A stretch of DNA of 64,000 bases from Paenibacillaceae bacterium. Its GTDB lineage: Bacteria > Bacillota > Bacilli > Paenibacillales > Paenibacillaceae. Location: NCBI GenBank assembly GCA_004134985.1, contig REGQ01000002.1:213232-277231 (forward strand), read 5' to 3'. How positions within the stretch are numbered: position 1 is the first letter of the stretch; each line of letters starts with the position of its first letter. The position numbers and the translations under genes were made by a program. The notes beneath the pieces were generated by a model, which saw only the letters and a list, made by a program, of their open reading frames with translations, searched no databases and was not told the origin of the DNA. Below, piece by piece: positions 26,495 through 34,822 of this stretch.

Positions 26495-28267
26495 GGGCTG
26501 TCCCAAAAGTAGATCCGCTTACTTGATGAGACAGCTCATTTTATGAAAAAACAACGAAAATGAAGAAATGGCGGTGCTAGGGAGGCTATCCCTGCATCGC
26601 CATTTCTGGCTTTTGGTCTATTGCCGCCTTCTTGAGCAAATTATGGGCAAGCGAAAGCCAACCGACCTCTAGGCTTACTTTCGCCAAGCCTCGAAGCAGA
26701 AAACGCCGGAATCCTCGGTTGTTCTTTATTTGCCCAAACACACTCTCCGGTTCAATCATCCTTCGAACCGAAAGGGCATATCCTTCCTCGCTCCTGAGCC
26801 TCTCGCGAGCTTGCTGCTTGTAACGCAGGTAGTTCATACTCACGCTGATTTCACGATTTCCTTTGGCCTTCGTACAAGCTTCTTTGCGTGGACAACCTTC
26901 GCAGCCCTCGCTCCGATAGTGTCGCTTCCGTAGGTCATATCCGCTTTCCGTCGTTTCCTTGCTTTCATAACGAAACCGCAGTTTACGCCCAAAGGCACAC
27001 GTCCAGGTGTCTTCGGACTCGTCGTACTGCCAGTTGTCCAACTTGCTGATATCTTGCTGCCACTTCTTCGATTTTTCCTTATGATACGTGCTGTACTTTA
27101 CGAATGCTTCAAGTTGTTCGTTTTCCAAGTAAGCGTAATTTTCTTCCCCGCCGTATCCTGCATCTGCGATGACGGCTTTCGGCAGCTTCCCGAGGGCTGC
27201 TTTGACCTTCTCCAAATGCGGCTTGAGGCAACGTGTATCTGTCGGGCGTTGATGCAGGCTGTAACCGATGATAAATTGGTTTTCCGTCCCGATCTGCACG
27301 TTATAGCCAGGCTTGAGCTGACCATTTCGCATGTGATCTTCTTTCATCCGCATAAAGGTAGCATCGGGATCGGTCTTACTGAAGCTGTTCCGATTGCCAA
27401 GCAACTGTTGCTGAACTTCGTATTTTTGTAACCGCGGGAGCAGCTCTTTACTGAGCGTACGTACCGCTTTCTTCAAAGGCTTGTCTTTAGGATGCGACTG
27501 CAGTTTCGCTTCTAATCGTTGAACAGCGGCCTCCAGCTTTTCACTGGTCAGCGTCGATATTTCACCCGACTCAGCGAGGTCTTGTCCTGCTTGCTCGCGC
27601 TCTTCTTGCTTCTCGGTCTCTTCAATATTTGCAAACAGCATCTTTACTTTCTCTTGCAGCTTCGCCTAATGTTTGACCACCGCCTTGCCCCAGACGAACG
27701 TATAACGATTCGCGCTGGCTTCGATCTTGGTGCCATCGACAAAGTAATGCTCGAGCTTCACATATTTTTCCGCGGCAAGAAATTGAAGCACACCCGTGAA
27801 GACCGTCTCCAACACGTCTTTCATCCGCTCGGAACGAAAGCGATTGAGGGTACGGAAGTCTGGGCGTTGTCTGCCGGCGATCCACATAAACATGATATTC
27901 TCGCGAACGGCCTTGGCGATCTGGCGAGAGGAGTAGATCCGCTGTGTGTAGGCGTAAAGGATGATTTTGGTGAGCATTTTGGGATGGTAGCTGTCTCGTC
28001 CTCCGCCAGGATAAGCCGTGTCAAAGATTCGGTCGTCGATACGGTTCACCGCTTCATTGACGACACGTACAAGATGATTGGCTGGGATATCTTCCTCTAG
28101 ATCCATTGGCAAACATAGTTGATCCATGCTATATTGAATGTACAAAAGAAGCCCTCCTTAGAATGGTTGCTCGATACTTCCATTTTACCAAGGAAAGGCT
28201 TCTTTTTGTTTTACAATTTTGAAAACAGGGCTACCCTCAGTCATTTATATGACTTTTGGGACAGCCC
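26495..28267. mobile_element. IS1182-family insertion sequence, 1773 bp
   Basis: Perfect 16-bp terminal inverted repeats GGGCTGTCCCAAAAGT (26495-26510) and ACTTTTGGGACAGCCC (28252-28267). A single transposase frame on the minus strand fills it, and a long hairpin (28142-28208) lies upstream of the gene. No target duplication is evident. It replaced the 21-bp GGCGAACTT-type hairpin that follows the integrase in the right element. Confidence 0.9.
26586..28145 (-). pseudogene. IS1182-family transposase with in-frame amber stop
   Basis: Two open segments in the same frame: 159 codons (Y-S-M-D-Q-L-C-L-P start, G-T-K-I-E-A-S-A-N-R-Y-T-F-V-W) ending at TAG 27666-27668, then A-K-L-Q-E-K-V and the 351-codon remainder with Y-R-S-E-G-C-E-G-C-P-R-K-E-A-C and the family tail N-N-R-G-F-R-R-F. 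The DDE-type domain is otherwise complete. One nonsense mutation, not a frameshift, separates them, so the element can move only with suppression or help in trans. Confidence 0.9.
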
Positions 28268-28331
28268 TCCTATACTACGAGGAAAGTTTGAGTCGGCACA
28301 AATTCGGCACGGTCCTTTTCCTCCCTCTCCT

Positions 28332-28406
28332 AACCCACGAAAAACGTTGCTACATCAACGTTTTTTTCAGCTTAACCAATACTTACTTCCATCTCCTACT
28401 TGATGA
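28332..28406. repeat. att-like repeat B at the junction of the two elements
   Basis: 75 bases matching repeats A and C. Left of it, 28268-28331 match 42151-42216 (right end of the right element); right of it, 28407-28440 match 23647-23680 (left end of the left element). In the sufB-tail reading it carries a stop in place of Tyr. It is thus a right-end/left-end junction between tandem elements. Confidence 0.8.
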
Positions 28407-28512
28407 TTCAAGGGGTTCAAAGGCAATCAAAATGTTCTGAGTAAATCAAGGTTTTGAGACTATGTTTTTTAAACAAAATCATAGCTTTTCAAAATATAGG
28501 GGGCAACAACAA

Positions 28513-28545
28513 AAAGAGCCCTATGGGAAAACATCCCTGCGGCTC
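28513..28545 (-). terminator. Terminator downstream of the winged-helix pseudogene
   Basis: Minus-strand GAGCCGCAGGGA / TCCCATAGGGCTC stem followed by TTTTTG. Confidence 0.7.
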
Positions 28546-28553
28546 ATCCCCTA

Positions 28554-28767
28554 TTACCAGTTCTTTTCCCTCGTGTGAATTATTCGACTCTTACCGTCCT
28601 TGTGCTCCAGATACCCCTGCCGCAATAAACTATTGAGCGAACTCCTTACCTGCTGCTCCGTACGGACAGACAAATGGGCGATCTGAGATATGTCCAGATG
28701 CACCCATTCGTTAACGATTCATATTGAAGACGACACGCAAAAATTTGCGATCTAACTCAGATAACAT
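28554..28767 (-). pseudogene. Winged-helix DNA-binding protein, frameshifted
   Basis: From ATG 28767: M-L-S-E-L-D-R-K-F-L-R-V-V-F-N, then after a frame change I-S-Q-I-A-H-L-S-V-R-T-E-Q-Q-V and S-L-L-R-Q-G-Y-L-E-H-K-D-G-K-S-R, ending at 28554. This is a MarR/phage-type winged helix missing its middle frame. Confidence 0.55.
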
Positions 28768-28847
28768 TTCCGCCCATAACCAAACATACGTTCGATATCA
28801 GTATAACTCATATGGATGCCAGTACAAAGGAAATTCTCCATTGCAAT

Positions 28848-28875
28848 TTAGTACTATATATGACACTATTAGTGT
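28848..28875 (+). promoter_or_regulatory. Candidate hicAB promoter with operator
   Basis: TACTATATAT sits beside the palindrome ACACTATTAGTGT (28863-28875), 17 bases before hicA. Antitoxin HicB proteins bind such palindromes over their own promoter; this use is inference. Confidence 0.5.
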
Positions 28876-28891
28876 AAAAAGGAGATGAGAC

Positions 28892-29117
28892 ATGGCAAGG
28901 GTTGAAAAGCTCATCGAGAAGATGAGAAACCGCCCGAATGGGATTGCCTTCACAGAGGTGGCGAAAGTCTTTGAAGCTCACGGTTACATAGAAGTGAGAT
29001 CCAACGGCAGTCATCACAACTTTCGAAATGGCGCTGGAGACGTCATAACGATTTAAGAAGGAAAATCCACTCAAGGTGGTTTACGTAAAGGATCTACTGA
29101 GCAGAATCGGGAAGTAA
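28892..29117 (+). pseudogene. hicA: HicA-type mRNA interferase toxin, inactivated
   Basis: AAAAGGAG precedes ATG 28892. The reading M-A-R-V-E-K-L-I-E-K-M-R and G-S-H-H-N-F (active-site His) is a normal HicA through G-D-V-I-T-I, where a TAA (29054-29056) stops it after 54 codons. Beyond it, one extra T near 29066 puts the rest in another frame that still spells K-V-V-Y-V-K-D-L-L-S-R-I-G-K and stops at 29117. Two independent lesions remove the C-terminal strand and helix. Confidence 0.85.
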
Positions 29118-29170
29118 TCCCGGTTTTGCGGTACTAAACCAGTATATCACAAGAACCCTTGCCTCAAACT

Positions 29171-29518
29171 ATGGCGAATAAAGATTTGAGTTATTACATG
29201 ACGCTGCCCTATACCCTGATCGTGAAGGAAATGAATGACGAAAGCGGCAGTTACTTTTACGGCACATATGCCGAACTGGACGGCTGCCAGAGTACCGCGG
29301 CAAGCATGCAGGAGTTGCTGGAGGATATTCGAGAAGCAAAGGAAGGCTGGATAGCTGTGAAGCTTGAACATGGAGATCCGGTGCCGGAGCCACAGGATAG
29401 TTTCAGCGGCAAGTTTGTTGTTCGCGTACCAAAGAGCCTTCACCAGCAGCTTGCAATGAAAGCTGACCAAGAAGGCGTATCGTTGAATCAGTTTGTATTG
29501 TATAAATTGAGCAAGTAA
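29171..29518 (+). CDS. hicB: HicB-family antitoxin
   Basis: 115 residues from ATG 29171. The HicB RNase-H-like domain (Y-T-L-I-V-K-E, then G-T-Y-A-E-L-D-G-C-Q-S) precedes a ribbon-helix-helix DNA-binding tail (F-V-V-R-V-P-K-S-L-H-Q-Q-L, then G-V-S-L-N-Q-F-V). It neutralises HicA and represses its own operon in family members. The upstream toxin is broken, so this is an orphan antitoxin that still looks intact. The ribosome site is weak, consistent with coupling to hicA. Followed by a strong terminator. Confidence 0.88.
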   Translation: MANKDLSYYMTLPYTLIVKEMNDESGSYFYGTYAELDGCQSTAASMQELLEDIREAKEGWIAVKLEHGDPVPEPQDSFSGKFVVRVPKSLHQQLAMKADQEGVSLNQFVLYKLSK

Positions 29519-29520
29519 CT

Positions 29521-29550
29521 CGCCTGGCCGGTTGGCCGGGCTTTTTTAAT
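29521..29550 (+). terminator. Terminator after hicB
   Basis: GCCTGGCCGGTTGGCCGGGC stem-loop followed by T6. Confidence 0.88.
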
Positions 29551-29796
29551 ATCGCTAAATAAAAGCCGCAGGGAAGCATGGTCTTGCGGTTCTTGTGCCC
29601 CAGGTAACCCAGCAACAGCCGCGGTGCTTTGGCCTTGTGGCAGTACACCTTAACCCGATCGCCTTCGCAAGAACATTTGTTCATTGTAAAATTTATTCTA
29701 TTGTGTTGTAGAACAAACTAAACAATTTACTTAATTCCATCTATCGCCAAAATATCTGGTATATAGTACAATAGTAACAAAAAAAGGAGAATGTCA

Positions 29797-30729
29797 ATGT
29801 TTGCAGTTTTTGGTCTATTAGCACTACTTGCAAGTTTTGTTTTTTTTATCTTAGCAATCATTTCCTTATTCCGAAAAACTGGAAAAGCAAAGATTCAGTT
29901 TTCACTTACAGGAATTCTGTTTGCAGTTTTTATTACCGCTGTGGCGTTATCACCTACCACTGAAGAAAATAGTAGCAAAGAAAACGTAGCCAATGATGCA
30001 AATGAAACTTTGATTAAAGATACGGCTGTGAAAACAGCTTCAAAAGGTTTGGAGAAACAAGAAGATAAAGAGTTAGAGGAGAAAAAACGGGCCGAAGAAG
30101 AAGCTAGAAAGATAAAAAAAGAAAAAAAGGAAGCTGAAGCGGAGGAGAAAAAACGGGCGAAAGAGGAAGCTAAAAAGATAGCAGAAGAAAGAAAGAAAGC
30201 TGAAGCGGAGGAGAAAAAACGGGCCGAAGAAGAGGCTAGAAAGATAGCAGAAGAAAAAAAGAAGGCCGAGGAAAACGCTAAGCTCATAGCTCAACAAGAA
30301 AAGCAAAAGAATCCCGACTGGAACACAAAAGAAGTCGATGCAATTGAGAATGGAAACCTTCTTTTAGCAATAGATATGTTAAGAGTTATCGGAGACATGC
30401 CAGAAGGAGATTTTATTGATTCCGAGCTCGTCTTTAAACGACCATGGAATTATTATGGAACAACTATTACCTTTTCAGGATGGGTTGATGTTGTCGAAGA
30501 CTATCCTCCAGGTAGTGATAGCCACGATGTAGGAGTATTGGCCGGTATTGGCATCCAAACCTATGATGGCACTATTGTTTCGTTTTTTAGCATGGTCCCA
30601 AGCGGAAATATCAAAGTGGGAGATGAAGTATCCATTACTGCATATCCAATAGGACGTACAGAAGTAGACAATACACTAGGTGGAAAATTTACACATCTAA
30701 TCGCTGTAACAAATAATCTCAGTCAATAA
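29797..30729 (+). CDS. Membrane-anchored coiled-coil protein with charged 22-residue repeats
   Basis: 310 residues from ATG 29797 (AAAAAGGAG eight bases before). Two N-terminal helices (about 1-25, 33-52), then a Ser/Asn linker. Three 22-residue repeats follow at about 96-162, each beginning E-E-K-K-R-A and rich in Glu/Lys/Ala, a long coiled coil. The C-terminal domain (about 175-310) is beta-rich, with T-I-T-F-S-G-W-V-D-V-V and V-G-D-E-V-S-I-T-A-Y, like an OB or single-strand-binding-type fold. Common in phage and mobile regions of Bacilli, function unknown. AT-rich, own terminator. Confidence 0.7.
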   Translation: MFAVFGLLALLASFVFFILAIISLFRKTGKAKIQFSLTGILFAVFITAVALSPTTEENSSKENVANDANETLIKDTAVKTASKGLEKQEDKELEEKKRAEEEARKIKKEKKEAEAEEKKRAKEEAKKIAEERKKAEAEEKKRAEEEARKIAEEKKKAEENAKLIAQQEKQKNPDWNTKEVDAIENGNLLLAIDMLRVIGDMPEGDFIDSELVFKRPWNYYGTTITFSGWVDVVEDYPPGSDSHDVGVLAGIGIQTYDGTIVSFFSMVPSGNIKVGDEVSITAYPIGRTEVDNTLGGKFTHLIAVTNNLSQ

Positions 30730-30732
30730 AAT

Positions 30733-30772
30733 AATGCCCTTGCTATTCGTGTTTCAGCGGGGGCTTTTTTAT
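30733..30772 (+). terminator. Terminator after the coiled-coil protein gene
   Basis: GCCCTTGCT / AGCGGGGGC stem followed by T6. Confidence 0.7.
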
Positions 30773-30818
30773 CAAAAGATAATCTTGTTTTAAATCACAC
30801 CTGTTGATTCCCCCTCCC

Positions 30819-31010
30819 TCACATCACCCTGAACTCACACACTCGAACGTCATCAAACTGTTCGGGGTGCCAGTCTCTATTAATTTTAACTGCAAAGTCC
30901 GTTTGCGCCTCAATTACTCCCCCCTCCATCCAGACAGTCACCTCTGTCTTGTTATGGATGGCTGCAGCGATGTGTTCGTCTGTTGCCAAAACAAAACCTG
31001 ATCTAAACAA
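30819..31010 (-). CDS. Small phage-like protein, unknown
   Basis: 63 residues from a TTG at 31010 with GGAGAGG four bases before. Reads F-V-L-A-T-D-E-H-I-A-A-A-I-H-N-K and V-W-M-E-G-G-V-I-E. Compact, acidic, no membrane helix. The ribosome site and codon pattern support it, but no family is recognised. Confidence 0.5.
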   Translation of the reverse strand: MFRSGFVLATDEHIAAAIHNKTEVTVWMEGGVIEAQTDFAVKINRDWHPEQFDDVRVCEFRVM

Positions 31011-31195
31011 TAGTCCTCTCCTCCTATTCCTTGTTTTCTACAACTCAGAACGAACTCCTTTCTTTAGAACTGTAAGACAGGTAAAATTATCCTTGTAAAA
31101 AGAAGGCCATATTAAACATAAGGAGAATATCACTATTTACCCAAATATTATTTTTTATTTGATTAATAATTTTTTTTATTCAGAAGGAGACATTG

Positions 31196-32458
31196 ATGAG
31201 ACAATTATTTGAATTCCCTAACACAAAAAAAATAGCCAGTTATTCTCTTATAAGTCAAACAATGAACTTTGATAATTTAACCGAAACAAACCTCTCTGAA
31301 CTAATGGACGAATTACAAGCAAGAAAATTTACTTTAGAAAACATGAGAAGTGCGCGATTGATAGTACACGAAGCTGCACATTACTTTGATAACCTGGCAA
31401 CATTGTCGGGTCAAAAAATACTAGCTAAAGTATATGACGCTCTAGAGACTAGTAGAACAATGGATACTAGTAATAAGCATGTAGTAAATGAATTCTTTAA
31501 CTTAATGAGAAATTGGAGGCATGACGCTTTCACACCATCCTTAGTGAAAGGTATTATAGATCCCGATTACAATAATTGGTCTTTTAGAGTTAATACATCA
31601 TTTGGAACAGATATTAATGGAGATGTTGATGTAAGTAACCCTTTAATTTTTCTTACTTTTTCTTGGCATGGAACGTTTGTCGGAAACATTCCTGTCTCGA
31701 TCGAAGCACTGTGGGAGGCTAATGCAATGTGGGCGGAAATAACATATAACGTAATGACCGCAACGTTATTGCAGAATCACGATGTCGGCGATGTAGAACT
31801 TGAGAGGTTATCGAGGGAATATAGGCAGTATATTTACAATTCTGACTTATTAGTCTACTCTGTGGGTACTCATTTAGTCTCATCTCTTTTAAAAACAAAG
31901 GAACTGTTTTATTCCTTTAGATTAAGTAAGTTTTTATCATCAATAAGTTTAAATCTACCATTTTCACTGTATGGCCAGCTAAAACGCCCAAGAACAATAC
32001 TAAGTAGCATATTAGATCTATGTGGGGACATGAATCCCCCTGTAGTGTTCTGTGTACTAATACAAAATTTAATTGAATCCCGTATAGATATAAATAGCCT
32101 TTTGTTCACAAAACCGGATGGCCTAATAGATGTTGATAAAATACTATCAATTAATGGCCTGCCTGCTAAGCAATCTTTAAATAGAAGAATTAGTGAAGAA
32201 ATTAACAAGATAAATACTAAATTCATAGACAGTCCCCTTTACAATACATACCAAGGTCATAAACGAAATGGACAAATTTTATTTAATGTTCATGGAGTCG
32301 AAGGCGGTGTACATATACATTCTAGTTTTCTTATTGACATAACCAATAAGTCAAAGCAATTTATCTTTCAAAATGACCTTGTTGACACAGATGTGTCAGA
32401 TCAACATTACTACTTTTTAAATTTGTTCAATCAGATGAATTCCGTTCTTAAAAGCTAA
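31196..32458 (+). CDS. AT-rich cargo protein with HEAAH zinc-protease-like motif
   Basis: 420 residues from ATG 31196 (AAGGAG six bases before). Around residue 58 it reads A-R-L-I-V-H-E-A-A-H-Y-F-D-N-L: a hydrophobic helix with HExxH, the zinc site of gluzincin/metzincin peptidases. About 115 residues later, S-I-E-A-L-W-E-A-N-A-M-W-A-E-I offers Glu residues that could be the third ligand. No signal peptide, so cytoplasmic. The rest is helical with no other motif. It is markedly more AT-rich than host genes, stands alone behind its own promoter region and faces a DUF6338 gene. Cargo or defence role is inference; family not recognised. Confidence 0.7.
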   Translation: MRQLFEFPNTKKIASYSLISQTMNFDNLTETNLSELMDELQARKFTLENMRSARLIVHEAAHYFDNLATLSGQKILAKVYDALETSRTMDTSNKHVVNEFFNLMRNWRHDAFTPSLVKGIIDPDYNNWSFRVNTSFGTDINGDVDVSNPLIFLTFSWHGTFVGNIPVSIEALWEANAMWAEITYNVMTATLLQNHDVGDVELERLSREYRQYIYNSDLLVYSVGTHLVSSLLKTKELFYSFRLSKFLSSISLNLPFSLYGQLKRPRTILSSILDLCGDMNPPVVFCVLIQNLIESRIDINSLLFTKPDGLIDVDKILSINGLPAKQSLNRRISEEINKINTKFIDSPLYNTYQGHKRNGQILFNVHGVEGGVHIHSSFLIDITNKSKQFIFQNDLVDTDVSDQHYYFLNLFNQMNSVLKS

Positions 32459-32540
32459 GAAAATATAGGAGGAATCCCCTCTTTTTTGTCGAATATTGTT
32501 ATTCGTGCCAACAGACAAAGGAAAGGAGGATGTAAATGAA

Positions 32541-32660
32541 ATGAAACTAAAACAAAACTCAGGGGATAAGAAAGTAATACCGAGACCGCCAACCAAAGCA
32601 CAAACAGAGGAGCGATCAGGAAATAGTCCAACAATCACTCCTCCTCCAGTTAAGAAGTAG
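32541..32660 (+). CDS. 39-residue basic, proline-rich small ORF
   Basis: ATG 32541 with AAAGGAGG eleven bases upstream; ends T-P-P-P-V-K-K. It follows the HEAAH gene by 82 bases and overlaps the 3' end of the convergent DUF6338 gene by 11 bases. It may be a real micro-protein or a chance frame. Confidence 0.35.
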   Translation: MKLKQNSGDKKVIPRPPTKAQTEERSGNSPTITPPPVKK

Positions 32661-33348
32661 AAGAACGGGAAGGCGTCTGAATATACTCAGGTTCCTTTCT
32701 TTCTTTTTGGTCGGCTGCCTGGTACGCTTCGTAATCATATATGAAAACATTTACTCCTGAATCGATATCAGTGAAAATTTCCTTCACAGGGACATTGTAT
32801 TTCTTAATAATCAATTCAACATATTCCATATAAATCAACTTGAATGTTCGCTTCGGCTCAAATGGCCTTGCAACCTTCTCTATATTCCCAAAAACATCAG
32901 GTTCACTCGAACCGAACTTCGAAACCCCTACGATTAGAGGCTTATCATTAAAGAACACTTCTTCCCATACCGATGCCGATTTTGATAACGGTGTCTTCTT
33001 AATGGATATCCTAATCTTATTAATGGAGTATCGCTGAACAGGGTAAATGATTGTCACGTAAAGAACACTTATCAGGAAGCTTGTAACGATACTAATTGCA
33101 GTAAACTCGACAAGAAAGCGAATGCTATTAGCAGCATTCTTGATTTCATCCAATGAGACAATCGGATCGTGGTACAGGCTCATAATTCCCAACGAAGCGA
33201 ACGCCACAGGAAACCACGCCAAGGCTGACAGTGCACCGAATTCAATGGTTGTATGCTTTACCACTGGATTAACCCCCATCATTTGAACCCAAAAATACAT
33301 CATGAAGCCCGGCAGTATAAATATAATCGTGCTTATTAAATTCTCCAT
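32650..33348 (-). CDS. DUF6338-family membrane protein
   Basis: 232 residues from ATG 33348 (GGAGGGG four bases before); an upstream in-frame ATG at 33366 lacks a site. Three membrane helices in the first ~125 residues (I-I-F-I-L-P-G-F-M-M-Y start, L-A-W-F-P-V-A-F, then V-T-S-F-L-I-S-V-L-Y), followed by a cytoplasmic beta-rich domain with F-N-D-K-P-L-I-V-G and Y-M-E-Y-V-E-L. This matches DUF6338, often seen in accessory regions. Function unknown. It sits between the cargo region and the endolysin. Confidence 0.8.
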   Translation of the reverse strand: MENLISTIIFILPGFMMYFWVQMMGVNPVVKHTTIEFGALSALAWFPVAFASLGIMSLYHDPIVSLDEIKNAANSIRFLVEFTAISIVTSFLISVLYVTIIYPVQRYSINKIRISIKKTPLSKSASVWEEVFFNDKPLIVGVSKFGSSEPDVFGNIEKVARPFEPKRTFKLIYMEYVELIIKKYNVPVKEIFTDIDSGVNVFIYDYEAYQAADQKERKEPEYIQTPSRSSTS

Positions 33349-33445
33349 AATACCCCTCCATTTCACTTATTGTATTCGTTATACCAGAGAAGTTCCAGCC
33401 CTACTCATTAAATGCCTGCAAGCTGGAACGGTTCAATTTGCCTCG

Positions 33446-34180
33446 TTACTTCTGATCAAAAGATCCAGTACGATCCAACACCACAATCGTCCTGAAATAG
33501 CTATGATCTCCAGTGGGATCAGACAGCACAACGCCGTTCCCATTCTTGCTGGGAAGCTTAGTCAGCTTATCGACCGTCGATTTTGCCCAGCTCGTCGGCT
33601 CCTTCTGCAGCAGTTGCTTCTCCAGTGACTCTACTCGTTTTTGCAGCGTATCGAACACCGCTTTTTCCTCTGCTGTCATCGGCACCTCATCCCCCTTCGT
33701 AATGATATACATGGCCTGATCAATTTGCGCCTGCGTTGACCTGCGCCCCGCTCGATACTGAGCCGTTGTCAGCCCAAATGTCATTTCAAAATGCGGATAA
33801 TCCTTGAAACTCGTCCAATCGCCGCCCCATGAGAATCCCATCTCTTTCGCGATCTCAACAACTGTCATCCAGTCTTTGTTGACATCCCAGGATATATTGC
33901 GGCCATCGGGCTCCAATCGTACAAAGTCAATCGCTACCCCAAAGTTATGATTGCTGTAACCCCCACGGGCGTTCGTCACAATCTTGCCTGGAGCGGTACG
34001 CCCTTGCGCATACAAAGCGTCCTGCTCGGCGATCGTCCGCAACCCTTGTGTAATTAGTATTGGAATGCCACGCGCGAAGGCACGGTCGATCAGCCGCTCT
34101 GCCGCCGCGCGGACAACCGGCAGCAAGCCGGACAACCTGGTTACGGATTTACTGCGCACAAAATCAAGCGTTAGTGTCAT
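33446..34180 (-). CDS. Prophage endolysin, M15 L-Ala-D-Glu peptidase, copy 2
   Basis: 244 residues from ATG 34180, overlapping the holin-like gene end by 17 bases. Same M15C motifs as copy 1 (S-N-H-N-F-G-V-A-I-D; Y-P-H-F-E-M) and the same K-S-T-V-D-K-L tail. It would degrade peptidoglycan after the holin opens the membrane. DNA identity to 22241-22975 is very high through the catalytic part and lower in the last ~40 codons. Intact, unlike much of this prophage. Confidence 0.9.
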   Translation of the reverse strand: MTLTLDFVRSKSVTRLSGLLPVVRAAAERLIDRAFARGIPILITQGLRTIAEQDALYAQGRTAPGKIVTNARGGYSNHNFGVAIDFVRLEPDGRNISWDVNKDWMTVVEIAKEMGFSWGGDWTSFKDYPHFEMTFGLTTAQYRAGRRSTQAQIDQAMYIITKGDEVPMTAEEKAVFDTLQKRVESLEKQLLQKEPTSWAKSTVDKLTKLPSKNGNGVVLSDPTGDHSYFRTIVVLDRTGSFDQK

Positions 34181-34415
34181 TGGCTGCCCCCTGCCCCTGT
34201 TTGACAAATTGATGCCCAAATACGGCAAAAGCTCCTGCCAAAATGCCTTGAATAATCGACTGAGCCGACCAGCCTTGCAGATACACGACCAACGCGATGG
34301 CGATTACCGTTACAATGTAGACAATGCTCCAATTAGGCACCCCTGGCGTTTTTTTAAGGGCATAGCCAACAACCCAGCATGCTGCCACAACTACCAACAA
34401 CTCAGGTGCAATCAA
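34164..34415 (-). CDS. Phage holin (Phage_holin_5_2-like), doubtful start
   Basis: At least 83 residues with three hydrophobic helices: L-L-V-V-V-A-A-C-W-V-V-G-Y-A-L, I-V-Y-I-V-T-V-I-A-I-A-L-V-V-Y and I-I-Q-G-I-L-A-G-A-F-A-V. The first codon in frame is a TTG without a ribosome site. About 22 bases upstream an AGGAG with ATG starts another frame (M-I-E-Y-G-M-E) that stops at once, so a frameshift near 34425 has probably detached the true start. It forms the lysis cassette with the endolysin and XhlA. Confidence 0.75.
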   Translation of the reverse strand: MIAPELLVVVAACWVVGYALKKTPGVPNWSIVYIVTVIAIALVVYLQGWSAQSIIQGILAGAFAVFGHQFVKQGQGAANDTNA

Positions 34416-34458
34416 ATACCAGATTCCATTCCATATTCAATCATCTCCTAATGGTTTT

Positions 34459-34705
34459 TTACGGCTTTAAGCCGCCTGAAATAATAAAACCGACGATAGC
34501 CAGCAGCACAGCCCCGCCAATTGTCCGCCAGAGCCACTTTTGGTTATCCTCGATTTTGTCCAATCTTTTATGAGCAGACCGGGAAGACGTAAGAGCCTCT
34601 ACCGCCGTTTCGTTTGATCGCTCTGTCCAGCTTGCTATCCATACCATCAACCTTTGTCTCTACTCGGGTAATGCGCTGCAATACCTCGGCTTGCGTGTCT
34701 TGCAT
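34459..34705 (-). pseudogene. xhlA: XhlA-family haemolysin/holin-like protein, frameshifted
   Basis: ATG 34705 with AGAGGGGG upstream reads M-Q-D-T-Q-A-E-V-L-Q-R-I-T-R-V-E-T-K-V-D, the XhlA coiled-coil start. An extra A in the run near 34612 shifts the frame; the correct continuation N-E-T-A-V-E-A-L-T-S-S-R-S-A-H-K-R-L-D and the C-terminal membrane helix are in the next frame, ending at 34459. Confidence 0.8.
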
Positions 34706-34725
34706 AACCTGCCCCCTCTCCATAA

Positions 34726-34752
34726 TAAAAAGCCCCGCTTATGCGGAGCTGA
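34726..34752 (-). terminator. Terminator after the secreted prophage protein
   Basis: Minus-strand CTCCGC-ATA-AGCGGGG stem then TTTTTATT. A second weaker hairpin with T5 lies at about 34768-34795. Confidence 0.65.
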
Positions 34753-34822
34753 ATGAAATGCAATATAAAAAGGCACCTGTAAAAGGGACCTTAGATTAAT
34801 TATTTAATACAGTTATAAACGA

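Noticed and set aside
29403-29684. Minus-strand 93-codon frame opposite hicB
   Set aside because: Its first ~45 codons (N-K-C-S-C-E-G-D-R-V-K-V-Y-C) look phage-like, but the rest runs through the hicB terminator and antisense to hicB. At most a small gene remnant; unresolved.
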